Source: Alphaproteobacteria bacterium (GTDB lineage: Bacteria; Pseudomonadota; Alphaproteobacteria; Rhizobiales; Aestuariivirgaceae). Taken from it: 24,772 nucleotides of DNA. The stretch spans positions 1-24,772 of the forward strand of contig JAHEJE010000007.1 of the NCBI GenBank assembly GCA_024639035.1. Direction: 5' to 3'. Shown here in pieces: positions 17,201-24,003 of this stretch. The stretch's first letter is position 1. Each line of letters opens with the position of its first letter. The translations under genes were made by a program, and so were the position numbers. The notes under the pieces are model-generated. The model saw nothing but the letters and a program-made list of their open reading frames with translations, ran no database searches and was not told the origin of the DNA.

Positions 17201-17707
17201 ATCCTGCGCAATTTCGAGGTCCGCAACGAGGTCGTGCTCGATGACATCAACAAGAAGAGCAAGAGCAAGACCGGACCGCGCCGCCAATCGCTCAAGTTCT
17301 CCAAGCTCGAATTGCCGTTTTCGACCGATCGGCAATACGTCCGCATCGGTGATGCGCTCATTCGCAGCCCGGAATTAGGGGCCTCGGCGCAAGGCATCAT
17401 TCGCAAGGCCGACGGCGCCATGAACATCGGAGGAACGATCATACCCGCCTATGCCCTCAATGCGGCATTGGGCGAGGTGCCGATATTCGGCCAGTTGCTG
17501 GTCGGCGGACGCGGGCAGGGCGTCTTCGGCCTGAACTTCGCGCTCCAGGGCAGCATGAACAAGCCGAAGTTCGTGGTCAATCCGGTATCGGCCATCGCCC
17601 CCGGATTCCTGCGCCGGTTCTTTGACATCGGCGGCGGCGGCGTTGCCGCGGACGGGACCCCGCGCAAGCGCAAGCCCAATGCCGGCGGCGCCAAGATCGA
17701 CCAGTAG
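14228..17707 (+). CDS. AsmA/YhdP-like family protein (DUF3971-type), large periplasmic protein
   Basis: Very large inner-membrane-anchored protein of the AsmA group, whose members (YhdP, TamB, AsmA) are thought to form hydrophobic grooves carrying phospholipids to the outer membrane. From the TTG at 14228 it has 1159 residues: a short basic start (LRRQLVKF), one membrane span at about 8-30, then a long region of alternating beta strands, typical of repeating-groove folds. The C-terminal AsmA signature is clear (ALNAALGEVPIFGQLLVGG, then NPVSAIAPGFLRRFF), followed by a Gly/Lys/Arg-rich tail. An ATG at 14153 would add 25 residues ahead of the span, but it has no ribosome binding site and lies almost at the predicted transcript start; GGGAA stands 7 bases before the TTG. 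The stop is one base from the stop of tyrS on the other strand. Confidence 0.88.
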   Translation: MRRQLVKFTLSTLVIVVAVFAVAAAGGFWLLNQGPVSLTFLTKTVQDAMNANLDGMSVSLKDVIIERDAETGKPTFRLRDLALRDASGALLARAPRAAVEVDGTSLLSGDIVVHQLELIGPRLLVQRKRDGSFQLGFDEDGGSESAVAPGSGQSNSGGKSDTEVGSAAGPGEIDGGKLLEFLNRQVLSENADSALSDLQAVRISKASISLFDEANDTVWFAPKANLVFKQTPYGFALFIDASVASGAKPWRTELVVSYRREARRFTVSARVFDLIPADIGDDIFALSQLTQVKIPLSGHAEFELTENGIVTRGSAELSSKSGRIDFPDYVSEPLLIDEGLLRFDYEPQTGDVVIGNSAIFIGGRQAELEGRVQPVRSEDGNLEAVRFVLRGHNVSMDASGDDEAPLSFDQIDFSGLASVNADRLDIDDLILQSGKSGVRLRGRFVGEDGDIGVYLAGRVRDLPETMVKKLWPPVVAAGALRWIDANVERANVKDGTFQLNIPGKVLARALRDKVNLPDNTVDASFTLEGVDTRYFRELPAIRGASGEGRLTGDNFKLHLAKGTVSLPSGASLEFVDGTMTATNLVPPLTPAVIKVKGRGKASAFMELLDHKPLGLVSKSKFDTSRLSGDGTVDIAFDIPMQPGLTGDQVKISASAKLNNATFKNVAKGMDITSGTFKLGFGDAEITATGPARIDGNPVKMAWTRKLAKNGADSDRIVVQTTLGDERRRKLGIDVSEYLSGPVPMEITAQTREGKISSVSVDADLSKVAMRFGHIQWARRPVKGTKATFDVDFSNPQRTAIRKLALSGKGVEIKGELELSADGTMMEANFPTVLLNEENHFALGLQRRNDNLALAVTGKVFDARPLIKSMFSSSSANAPGPGKSAPPTAIDVSIARVYANRGEVITGLKGQLQVVGGIVRQSNLQGNFLNGAPITLRITPGAGGNREMRLTGRDGGGTLRAVNLYSKISGGSIDFQAIMGSGPSGSIKRGLLILRNFEVRNEVVLDDINKKSKSKTGPRRQSLKFSKLELPFSTDRQYVRIGDALIRSPELGASAQGIIRKADGAMNIGGTIIPAYALNAALGEVPIFGQLLVGGRGQGVFGLNFALQGSMNKPKFVVNPVSAIAPGFLRRFFDIGGGGVAADGTPRKRKPNAGGAKIDQ

Positions 17708-17708
17708 T

Positions 17709-18959
17709 TCAGCCGGCCTTGAGCAGGGCGTGGCGCTTTTTGCCCATCGACAGCTTGATCACCCCGTCATCGAGATGTTCGCCCGACAGGGCCAGGCGTT
17801 CATCGTTCACCGCTTCGCCGTTGATCTTCACGGCTCCGCCCTTGATGGCGCGGCGGGCCTCCGAGTTGGACGGCGCAAGTCCGGCGCGCACCAGCGCGGC
17901 CAGAAGGCCGAGACCATCGCTCAATTCCGACGCGCTCACATCGAACGTCGGCAAGCCGGCAGAGGCAGCGCCCTCGGCGAAGGTTTCGCGCGCCGTGCGT
18001 TCGGCCGCCTCGGCCGCTTCCCGGCCATGCAGCAATGCCGTGGCCTCGTTGGCCAGAACCACCTTGGCGTCGTTGATCTCATGACCCTTGAGTGCTTCAA
18101 GTCGGGTGATTTCGTTGAGCGGCAGGGTGGTGAACAGCTTCAGGAAGCGCCCGACATCGGCATCCTCGGTATTGCGCCAGTATTGCCAGAAGTCATAAGC
18201 GCTGAACTGCTCGGCATTGAGCCAGACCGCGCCTTGCGCCGTCTTGCCCATCTTTTCACCGGACGCGGTGGTCAGCAGTGGCGTGGTCAGCGCATAAAGC
18301 TGATGCGTGCCCATCCGCCGGCCGAGATCGACACCATTGACGATGTTGCCCCACTGGTCCGAGCCGCCCATCTGCAGGTTGCAGCCATAGCGTCGCGCCA
18401 GTTCGACGTAGTCGTAGGACTGGCACACCATGTAGTTGAACTCGATGAAGCTCATCTCCTGCTCGCGCTCGAGACGCAATCGGACCGAATCCATGGTCAG
18501 CATCCGGTTGACCGAGAAATGCCGCCCGACGTCGCGCAGCATCTCGATGTAGCCGAGCTTGAGCAGCCATTCGGCATTATCGACCATGATCGCGTCGGCC
18601 TTGCCGTCGCCGAATTGCAGGACCTTGGCGAACACGCCCCTGATTGATGCCTTGTTGGCCTCGATGTCCTCAACAGTGCGAATGGCTCGCGTCTCGTCCT
18701 TGCCCGACGGATCGCCGACCATCGTCGTGCCGCCGCCCATCAGGGCGATCGGCTTGTTGCCGCTCTGCTGTAGCCAGTACAGCATCATCATCGACAGGAA
18801 ATTGCCGATGTGCAGCGATGGGGCGGTGCAGTCATAGCCGACATAGGCGATTGCCTCGCCCTTGGCCGCAAGCTGATCCAGGCCGTCGGCATCGGACATC
18901 TGATGGATGAACCCGCGCTCATCGAGGATCGACAAAAACTGCGAACTGTACTTGCTCAT
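17709..18959 (-). CDS. tyrS: Tyrosyl-tRNA synthetase
   Basis: Class I aminoacyl-tRNA synthetase charging tRNA-Tyr in the cytoplasm. The 416-residue product has the ATP-binding HIGN at 50-53, the GGGTTMVGDPSGK region near 75-87, tyrosine-pocket motifs (FNYMVCQSYDY, QMGGSDQWGNI) and the KMSKS-equivalent KMGKT at 236-240, as usual for bacterial TyrS. A C-terminal S4 RNA-binding domain covers about 350-416 (ALVRAGLAPSNSEARRAIKGG). The open frame extends to 19121, but the extension lies over the divergent anmK, so the ATG at 18959 with AGGG upstream is chosen. anmK starts 52 bases away on the opposite strand, so the two must share a compact divergent promoter region. Confidence 0.97.
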   Translation of the reverse strand: MSKYSSQFLSILDERGFIHQMSDADGLDQLAAKGEAIAYVGYDCTAPSLHIGNFLSMMMLYWLQQSGNKPIALMGGGTTMVGDPSGKDETRAIRTVEDIEANKASIRGVFAKVLQFGDGKADAIMVDNAEWLLKLGYIEMLRDVGRHFSVNRMLTMDSVRLRLEREQEMSFIEFNYMVCQSYDYVELARRYGCNLQMGGSDQWGNIVNGVDLGRRMGTHQLYALTTPLLTTASGEKMGKTAQGAVWLNAEQFSAYDFWQYWRNTEDADVGRFLKLFTTLPLNEITRLEALKGHEINDAKVVLANEATALLHGREAAEAAERTARETFAEGAASAGLPTFDVSASELSDGLGLLAALVRAGLAPSNSEARRAIKGGAVKINGEAVNDERLALSGEHLDDGVIKLSMGKKRHALLKAG

Positions 18960-19011
18960 GGATGCTGCCCTGTGCCACGTTCCGGTGAGGCTCTTAGCAC
19001 GGGATTCCCCG

Positions 19012-20142
19012 GTGACAAACATCCGCAACGCAATCGGCCTTATGAGTGGCACCTCGATGGACGGCATCGACGTGGCGCACATCGCCACCGACGGCGAAAC
19101 CCACATCGAACACCTGCACACCGCAAGCTTTCCCTATGGCGCCGAAGATCGGGCCTTGATCGCCCACGCAATGCGCGATGCCGCCACCATGACGGCCCCG
19201 GCGCAGCGCCCTGGCCCGGTGGCACGGGCCGAAGAAATGATCACCCGCCGGCACATCGAGGCGGTTGACTCGTTCTTGTCAAAATCCGGCATAAGTGCCC
19301 GCCATATCGATGTCATTGGGTTTCACGGCCAGACAGTTCTGCATCGCCCCGAAGAGGGTTGGACGGTTCAGATCGGCAACGGCGCTGAGCTGGCCCTGCG
19401 CACCGACATCGACAGTGTCGCCGACCTAAGGGCCAACGACATGGCCCACGGCGGCCAGGGTGCGCCGCTGGCACCGGTCTACCATGGCGCGCTGGCCGCA
19501 CGGATGCCGGATCGTCCGGTCGCTTTCGTCAACATCGGCGGGGTCTCGAATGTCACCTGGGTCGGTCCGGACGGCAAACTGCTGGCCTTCGATACCGGAC
19601 CCGGCAATGCGCTGATGGATGACTGGGCCATGCAGCACGCCGGCACACCGGTCGACCTCGATGGGGCGCTCGCCCGCTCCGGCACCTGCAACGAGGCGAT
19701 CCTGCACGACTACCTGCTGCTCGACTACTTTGCCCGACCGGTGCCGAAATCTCTCGACCGGGGCGATTTCACGCTTGAACCTGTGGCCGGCCTGTCTGCC
19801 GCAGACGGCGCCGCTACACTGGCTCATCTGACGGCCGCCTCGGTGATCAGGGCTGAGGCCTGGTTTCCCGATCTGCCGGCCACCTGGGTGATTTGCGGCG
19901 GCGGCCGCAAGAACCGGTTCTTGATGGAGTTGCTGGCCTGGTATGCTGACGCCGCCGTGGTGCCGGCCGAGGCGATTGGTTGTGACGGCGATGCCATTGA
20001 GGCCGAAGCCTGGGCCTATATGGCAGTGCGCTCGCTGCGCGGCCTGCCGCTCACGTTCCCCGGCACCACCGGCGTTTCAGAACCGCTCAGCGGCGGCGTG
20101 CTGCACCGCGCCGGCCGGGAAAGCAAAGTGAGGACGTCATGA
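19012..20142 (+). CDS. anmK: Anhydro-N-acetylmuramic acid kinase
   Basis: Cytoplasmic peptidoglycan-recycling enzyme: it hydrolyses and phosphorylates 1,6-anhydro-MurNAc with ATP to MurNAc-6-phosphate. The GTG at 19012 gives 376 residues with the expected N-terminal GLMSGTSMDGID at 9-20; the open frame upstream of it is over the tyrS start and has no family similarity. Other family motifs are VIGFHGQTVLHRP, ADLRANDMAHGGQGAPL, FVNIGGVSNVT, FDTGPGNALMD (its Asp194 is the expected catalytic region) and a C-terminal CGGGRKNRFLMELL with GDAIEAEAWAY. A GTG at 18985 is a possible alternative start. Its last codons overlap the next gene by ATGA, so the two are translationally coupled. With AmiC and the M23 peptidase nearby, wall turnover is a theme of the region. 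Confidence 0.94.
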   Translation: MTNIRNAIGLMSGTSMDGIDVAHIATDGETHIEHLHTASFPYGAEDRALIAHAMRDAATMTAPAQRPGPVARAEEMITRRHIEAVDSFLSKSGISARHIDVIGFHGQTVLHRPEEGWTVQIGNGAELALRTDIDSVADLRANDMAHGGQGAPLAPVYHGALAARMPDRPVAFVNIGGVSNVTWVGPDGKLLAFDTGPGNALMDDWAMQHAGTPVDLDGALARSGTCNEAILHDYLLLDYFARPVPKSLDRGDFTLEPVAGLSAADGAATLAHLTAASVIRAEAWFPDLPATWVICGGGRKNRFLMELLAWYADAAVVPAEAIGCDGDAIEAEAWAYMAVRSLRGLPLTFPGTTGVSEPLSGGVLHRAGRESKVRTS

Positions 20143-20942
20143 GCGAATGGGTAACCGAGGCCGACATCACGGCCTACGAGCGCGATGGCGCGGTGTGCCT
20201 GCGCGGCGTATTTGCCGATTGGGTGGACACCATCGCCGCCGGCATCGAACGCAACATGGCCGAACCCGGCGAATATGCTGCGGAAAACCTGCAGGACGGC
20301 GACAGCGGGCGGTTTTTCGATGACTATTGCAACTGGCAGCGCATCCCCGAATTCACCGAAGTGGTACGGCGCTCGCCGGCTGCCGGGGTCGCTGCCCGGA
20401 TCATGCGCTCGAACACCGCTCAGTTTTTCCACGACCACGTGCTGGTCAAGGAGCCGGGCACCTCGAAGCCGACGCCGTGGCATCAGGACATCCCGTACTA
20501 CTTCGTCGACGGCCGCCAGACCGTCAGCTTCTGGATTCCCATCGACCCGGTCAGGGACGCCACCCTCAGGCTGATCGCCGGCTCGCACAAATGGGACAAG
20601 ATGGTGCTGCCGGTCAAATGGCTGGCCGGCGAGGCGTTCTACGATGAAGGCGAGTATCTGCCGGTGCCGGACCCGGATGCCGAGCCGGACAAGTACCGGG
20701 TGCTGGAATGGCAGATGGCGCCGGGCGACTGTGTGCTGTTTGACTACCGCACGGTGCATGGCGCGCGCGCCAACATGGCCGAGAACCGCCGCCGCGCCTT
20801 CTCCATGCGCTGGGTCGGCGACGATGCCCGCTACGTGACCCGGCCCGGACGCACCTCACCGCCGTTCCCGGGCCATGGCATGCATGACGGCGAACGCCTG
20901 CGCGAGGACTGGTTCCCCGTCATCTGGGCACAACACACTTAA
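20139..20942 (+). CDS. Phytanoyl-CoA dioxygenase (PhyH) family Fe(II)/2-oxoglutarate oxygenase
   Basis: Double-stranded beta-helix oxygenase of 267 residues, probably hydroxylating a small molecule using Fe(II), O2 and 2-oxoglutarate. The metal triad is complete: His115 and Asp117 in TPWHQDIPY and His207 in DYRTVHGARANM. An arginine in ENRRRAFSMRW (about 218-219) fits 2-oxoglutarate binding. The N-terminus (ITAYERDGAVCLRGVF) is typical of PhyH. The substrate cannot be told; this family includes ectoine hydroxylase and many uncharacterised members. It starts inside the anmK stop (ATGA overlap) and is followed by the DUF1330 gene after 15 bases, so the three form an operon. Confidence 0.9.
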   Translation: MSEWVTEADITAYERDGAVCLRGVFADWVDTIAAGIERNMAEPGEYAAENLQDGDSGRFFDDYCNWQRIPEFTEVVRRSPAAGVAARIMRSNTAQFFHDHVLVKEPGTSKPTPWHQDIPYYFVDGRQTVSFWIPIDPVRDATLRLIAGSHKWDKMVLPVKWLAGEAFYDEGEYLPVPDPDAEPDKYRVLEWQMAPGDCVLFDYRTVHGARANMAENRRRAFSMRWVGDDARYVTRPGRTSPPFPGHGMHDGERLREDWFPVIWAQHT

Positions 20943-20957
20943 GGAAAAGCGAGACCC

Positions 20958-21248
20958 ATGGCTGCATTCATCCTTGCCGATACCAGGATCCACAATCCCG
21001 AAGGTTATGAGGAGTACAAGGCACTGGCCAAGCCGATTGCCGAAAAATACGGCGGCGTCTACCGCGCCCGCGGCCAGGGCCACAAAGTCTGCGAAGGCGA
21101 ACTGTGGCAGCCGAGCCGTTTGGTGATCATCGAGTTCCCCGACATGGCAAGTGCCGAAGCATTCGTGAACAGCGAAGAATACGCCCCGGTCAGGAAAATC
21201 CGCCAGGCCTGCGCCAACTGCAACATCATTTTGGTGGAGGGGATGTGA
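20958..21248 (+). CDS. DUF1330 domain-containing protein
   Basis: Small cytoplasmic protein of 96 residues with a ferredoxin-like alpha/beta fold of the dimeric alpha-beta barrel type. Recognisable DUF1330 features are AFILADTRIHNPEGYEEYK at the start, GGVYRARG, the strand LVIIEFPDMASAEAFVNSEEY and the ending IILVEG. No catalytic function is established for the family. AAGGA stands about 12 bases before the ATG. It is the last gene of the anmK operon. Confidence 0.92.
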   Translation: MAAFILADTRIHNPEGYEEYKALAKPIAEKYGGVYRARGQGHKVCEGELWQPSRLVIIEFPDMASAEAFVNSEEYAPVRKIRQACANCNIILVEGM

Positions 21249-21259
21249 GGGCTAGTTGA

Positions 21260-21394
21260 CCCTCCCCCTTGTGGGGAGGGTGGGCATTGCGTCAGCAATG
21301 ACCGGGTGGGGTTTGGACCGTGGGCCACCTCTTGGCTTGCGCATTGCGGAATTGCTGCACCCCACCCCTAACCCCTCCCCACAAGGGGGAGGGG
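21260..21394. repeat. GC-rich nested inverted repeat (dispersed intergenic element type)
   Basis: The left arm CCCTCCCC-CTTGT-GGGGAGGG (21260-21280) and the right arm CCCCTCCCC-ACAAG-GGGGAGGGG (21372-21394) are each hairpins, and 20 bases of one are the exact reverse complement of the other (21261-21280 with 21373-21392). Inside are GGGTGGGGT at about 21304 against ACCCCACCC at about 21360, and a small CATTGC/GCAATG hairpin. The arrangement resembles short palindromic elements repeated in intergenic regions of many alphaproteobacteria. It sits between the convergent DUF1330 and hydrolase genes and may also end both transcripts. Confidence 0.85.
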
Positions 21395-21414
21395 AACTCC
21401 GTGGTGCGTACCTG

Positions 21415-22068
21415 CTACTCCGCCGTCAGTTCCTTCATCCGCTTGTCGAGATACTTGGCGCAGATGTCGGTCAGCTCTTCGATGTTGTCGGAGAAGAAGT
21501 GGTTGGCTTCGGGCATGATCTTGTGATCGATGGTGATGCCCTTTTGGGTTTTCAGCTTGGTGACCAGCGACTGCACGGCTTCCGGTGGCGTGACCGTGTC
21601 GACGGCGCCGTTGACGAACAGGCCGGAGGCCGGGCAGGGGGCGAGGAACGAAAAGTCGTAATGCTTGGCCAGCGGGGCTATCGACATGAAGCCGGAAATT
21701 TCCGGGCGGCGCATCAAGAGTTGCATGGAAATCCAGGCGCCGAACGAGATGCCGGAGATCCAGCAGATGCGGGCTTCCTTGTTGAACGTTTGCAGCCAGT
21801 CGAGCGCCGCGGCGGCATCCGACAGTTCGCCGGCGCCATTGTCGAACAGGCCCTGGCTGCGCCCGACGCCGCGAAAATTGAACCGCAGCACCGAAAAGCC
21901 GCGCTCGATGTACATGTAGTGCAGGGCATGGACGATCGGGTTGTTCATCGTCCCGCCGAATTGCGGATGCGGATGCAGAATGATGGCGATCGGCGAACCG
22001 ATCTCCTTGTTGTGGTGGTAACGTCCTTCAATGCGCCCGGCCGGGCCGTTGAAAATTACCTCTGGCAT
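21415..22068 (-). CDS. Alpha/beta hydrolase (serine hydrolase, dienelactone-hydrolase-like)
   Basis: Compact cytoplasmic alpha/beta hydrolase of 217 residues with no signal peptide. The nucleophile elbow is GISFGAW with Ser108; the acid and base are Asp157 (NGAVDTVTPP) and His190 (MPEANHFF), in the usual order. The oxyanion-side HPHPQFGG at about 32-39 and RFNFRGVGRSQG at 62-73 mark the small conserved group found across Proteobacteria. The substrate is unknown; an esterase or thioesterase activity is plausible. It is transcribed away from iscR and faces the inverted repeat at its 3' end. Confidence 0.92.
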   Translation of the reverse strand: MPEVIFNGPAGRIEGRYHHNKEIGSPIAIILHPHPQFGGTMNNPIVHALHYMYIERGFSVLRFNFRGVGRSQGLFDNGAGELSDAAAALDWLQTFNKEARICWISGISFGAWISMQLLMRRPEISGFMSIAPLAKHYDFSFLAPCPASGLFVNGAVDTVTPPEAVQSLVTKLKTQKGITIDHKIMPEANHFFSDNIEELTDICAKYLDKRMKELTAE

Positions 22069-22180
22069 CTGACATCCTGTCTTTGTGACAGCGCGCGCAA
22101 GGCGTCGTGACGCGGTGTGATTGCGCGGCGCTGGTGGGTTGAATTGCCTTCGCCAACATATCCGGCGAAGGGTCGGTCAA

Positions 22181-22205
22181 ATAGTTGACTCCAATAGTCG
22201 GGTAT
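22181..22205 (+). promoter_or_regulatory. Type-1 IscR operator
   Basis: A 25-base imperfect palindrome, ATAGTTGACT-CCAAT-AGTCGGGTAT, matches the E. coli type-1 IscR consensus as I recall it at 23 of 25 positions; the two mismatches are in the centre. The type-1 form is the one bound by [2Fe-2S]-IscR. It covers the -35 element and spacer of the promoter ahead of iscR, as expected for autorepression. Confidence 0.85.
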
Positions 22206-22213
22206 TATATATC
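22185..22213 (+). promoter_or_regulatory. Sigma-70-type promoter of the iscR-suf operon
   Basis: TTGACT (22185-22190), a 17-base spacer and TATATC (22208-22213). The predicted start is near 22220. The promoter lies under the IscR operator. Confidence 0.7.
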
Positions 22214-22297
22214 CCCACTTTAGAACTGTTCAAGACGGCGGGATTGCCCCTTGCCGCCAAAATCCGTCGCCGCGTCTTACACAACAGCAGGTGGAAA

Positions 22298-22390
22298 ATG
22301 CAAGGATTCAGTTGGTTGCAACCGATCTTTCGCACGCGTTTCAGTGCCTGCTGCCGTTGCTGGCGGCATGCCGAAGGAGCGGTGCGATGA
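22298..22390 (+). CDS. Possible cysteine-rich leader peptide (uORF) ahead of iscR
   Basis: A 30-codon frame inside the predicted iscR leader. It contains CCRCWRH at residues 18-24 and ends with TGA at 22388-22390, overlapping the iscR ATG as ATGA. AGGTGG lies only 3 bases before its ATG, so initiation is doubtful. Codons for the Cys run fall in a small hairpin (22346-22371) that ends 3 bases before the iscR ribosome binding site AAGGAG. The frame is open by direct reading; a cysteine-sensing or coupling role is inference, and it could be chance. Confidence 0.3.
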   Translation: MQGFSWLQPIFRTRFSACCRCWRHAEGAVR

Positions 22391-22863
22391 AGCTGTCGAC
22401 GAAAGGCCGTTATGCGGTCATGGCGATGGCCGACATCGCCGCGCACCGCGACGAGCAGCCGATTTCGCTGGCCGATATTGCGGAGCGCCAGGAGATTTCT
22501 CAGGAGTATCTCGAGCAATTGTTCGCCAAGCTGCGCCGCGCCGGGTTGGTCGAAAGCGTGCGCGGACCAGGCGGCGGTTATTGCCTGGCAGTCGATGCCG
22601 ATGAGTTATGGATTGCCGACGTCGTGTCGGCCGTCGATGAGCCGATGCAGGTGACGCGCTGTCAGGATGGCGATGCGGTGAACGGCTGCGTCGGCGGCGG
22701 CAAGTGCGTGACCCATGAACTGTGGGCGGCGCTAGGCCGGCAGATCTACGGGTTCCTGGCGGCGGTGACGCTGGGCGACGTGGTGGCAAAGCGCAACCTG
22801 GCCCTGGCGGCAAGCGTGCGCCGGGCCAAGTCGCATCCTGTCTCAACGACGCCAACCGGGTGA
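22387..22863 (+). CDS. iscR: Rrf2-family Fe-S cluster regulator IscR
   Basis: Winged-helix repressor that senses Fe-S status through a [2Fe-2S] cluster. The ATG at 22387, with AAGGAG upstream, gives 158 residues starting MKLSTKGRYAVMAMADIA, the standard Rrf2 N-terminus. The helix-turn-helix and wing are at about 27-66 (ISLADIAERQEISQEYLEQL, then RGPGGGYCL). Cluster ligands are Cys92, Cys101 and Cys107, plus His110, which matches the E. coli set Cys92/98/104 and His107 with a slightly longer first loop. The last 20 residues are basic and variable. A near-consensus IscR operator on its own promoter supports the IscR name over RirA or other Rrf2 members. The desulfurase gene follows 8 bases after the stop. 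Confidence 0.94.
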   Translation: MKLSTKGRYAVMAMADIAAHRDEQPISLADIAERQEISQEYLEQLFAKLRRAGLVESVRGPGGGYCLAVDADELWIADVVSAVDEPMQVTRCQDGDAVNGCVGGGKCVTHELWAALGRQIYGFLAAVTLGDVVAKRNLALAASVRRAKSHPVSTTPTG

Positions 22864-22871
22864 TGTGAGCC

Positions 22872-23990
22872 ATGGGCGCAAAGCGGACATACCTCGATCA
22901 CAACGCGACCTCGCCGCTCCGGCCCGAGGCGCGCGCAGCGATGCTGGCGGCGATCGATCAAGGCGGCAACGCCTCATCGGTACATGCCGAGGGCAGGGCG
23001 GCGCGGCAGGTGATCGAAACCGCGCGTGCTCAGTTGGCGTCCGCACTTGGCTGCCTGCCGCAAATGATCACCTTTACCTCGGGCGGCACCGAGGCCAACA
23101 ACATCGCCGTCAAGGGCGCTGCGGTCGATCGGCTGATCGTGTCCGCAACCGAGCACCCCGCGGTCATGGCGGCCGCCGAAACGTCAGGCACGCCCGTTCA
23201 GCGTGTTCCGGTCGATGGCAATGGCGTCATAGATCTGGAAGCGCTGCAGGCGGCCTTGGCAGGTGGCGAGGGCAGGGCGCTCGTCTCGGTCATGCTGGCC
23301 AACAACGAGACCGGTGTCATCCAACCCATCGCCGAGGTCGGTCGGTTGGCGGTGCAGCACGGCGCGATAAGCCATTGCGACGCTGTGCAGGCGCTCGGCA
23401 AGGTGCCGGTGCGGTTCGCCGTGCTTGGTGCCGACATGCTGACGTTCTCGGCCCACAAGCTGGGCGGTCCGCAGGGCGTCGGTGCGCTGGTGGTGCGCGA
23501 CGGGCTGGCGCTCGAGCCGCTCACCCATGGCGGCGGACAGGAACTGCGCCGCCGGCCGGGCACCGAAAACACCCCCGGCATCGCCGGCTTCGGCGCAGCC
23601 GTGGCGGTGGCGGAGAAAGAGTCGAAGATCAAAGACTTGCGCGATGCTTTTGAATCGGAACTTCAGGCGTTGGCGCCCGACGTCGTGATCTTCGCCAAGG
23701 GCGCTCAGCGCCTGCCCAACACCTGCTGTTTCGCCATTCCGGGCATGACCGCCGAACTGGCGCTGATGAGCCTCGATCTCGATGGCGTCGCCGTGTCGTC
23801 CGGTTCGGCCTGCTCATCCGGCAAGGTGGCCGCCTCTCACGTCTTGACCGCCATGGGCGTGGAAGATGAGCTGGCGGCCTGCGCCATGCGCGTCAGCCTC
23901 GGCTGGAACACAGCACAGCAAGATATCGAACAGGCGATCCAGGCCCTTCGCCGGATCGTAGACCGTCACAAGAACAGCGCTGCGGCGTAA
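22872..23990 (+). CDS. iscS: Cysteine desulfurase, IscS/NifS type (class V aminotransferase fold)
   Basis: PLP enzyme that takes sulfur from L-cysteine as a persulfide, leaving alanine, and passes it to Fe-S assembly. The product is 372 residues. Motifs are YLDHNATSPL at 7-16, HAEGRAAR, FTSGGTEANN at 68-77, His95 (TEHP), the Schiff-base Lys196 in SAHKLGGPQGVG, and the active Cys314 in VSSGSACSSG. The Cys loop and overall form are those of group I (IscS/NifS), not the SufS group, although the next gene is sufB. In alphaproteobacteria the suf operon often begins with such an enzyme and has SufS further on, which lies outside this window. It starts 8 bases after iscR and sufB begins 13 bases after its stop. 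Confidence 0.95.
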   Translation: MGAKRTYLDHNATSPLRPEARAAMLAAIDQGGNASSVHAEGRAARQVIETARAQLASALGCLPQMITFTSGGTEANNIAVKGAAVDRLIVSATEHPAVMAAAETSGTPVQRVPVDGNGVIDLEALQAALAGGEGRALVSVMLANNETGVIQPIAEVGRLAVQHGAISHCDAVQALGKVPVRFAVLGADMLTFSAHKLGGPQGVGALVVRDGLALEPLTHGGGQELRRRPGTENTPGIAGFGAAVAVAEKESKIKDLRDAFESELQALAPDVVIFAKGAQRLPNTCCFAIPGMTAELALMSLDLDGVAVSSGSACSSGKVAASHVLTAMGVEDELAACAMRVSLGWNTAQQDIEQAIQALRRIVDRHKNSAAA

Positions 23991-24003
23991 CAGGGAAACA
24001 CAG

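Larger units (their letters stand above)
22069..22386. other. 318-base divergent control region of the hydrolase and iscR-suf operon
   Basis: Holds the suf promoter, the IscR operator and a leader of about 165 nt for iscR. The leader includes a short cysteine-rich open frame (22298-22390). No clear promoter for the minus-strand hydrolase was found. No other gene is supported. Confidence 0.7.

Noticed and set aside
22291..22386. 32-residue N-terminal extension of IscR from a GTG at 22291
   Set aside because: IscR proteins begin at MKLSTKGRYA; the strong AAGGAG before 22387 and the lack of similarity in the extension favour the ATG.
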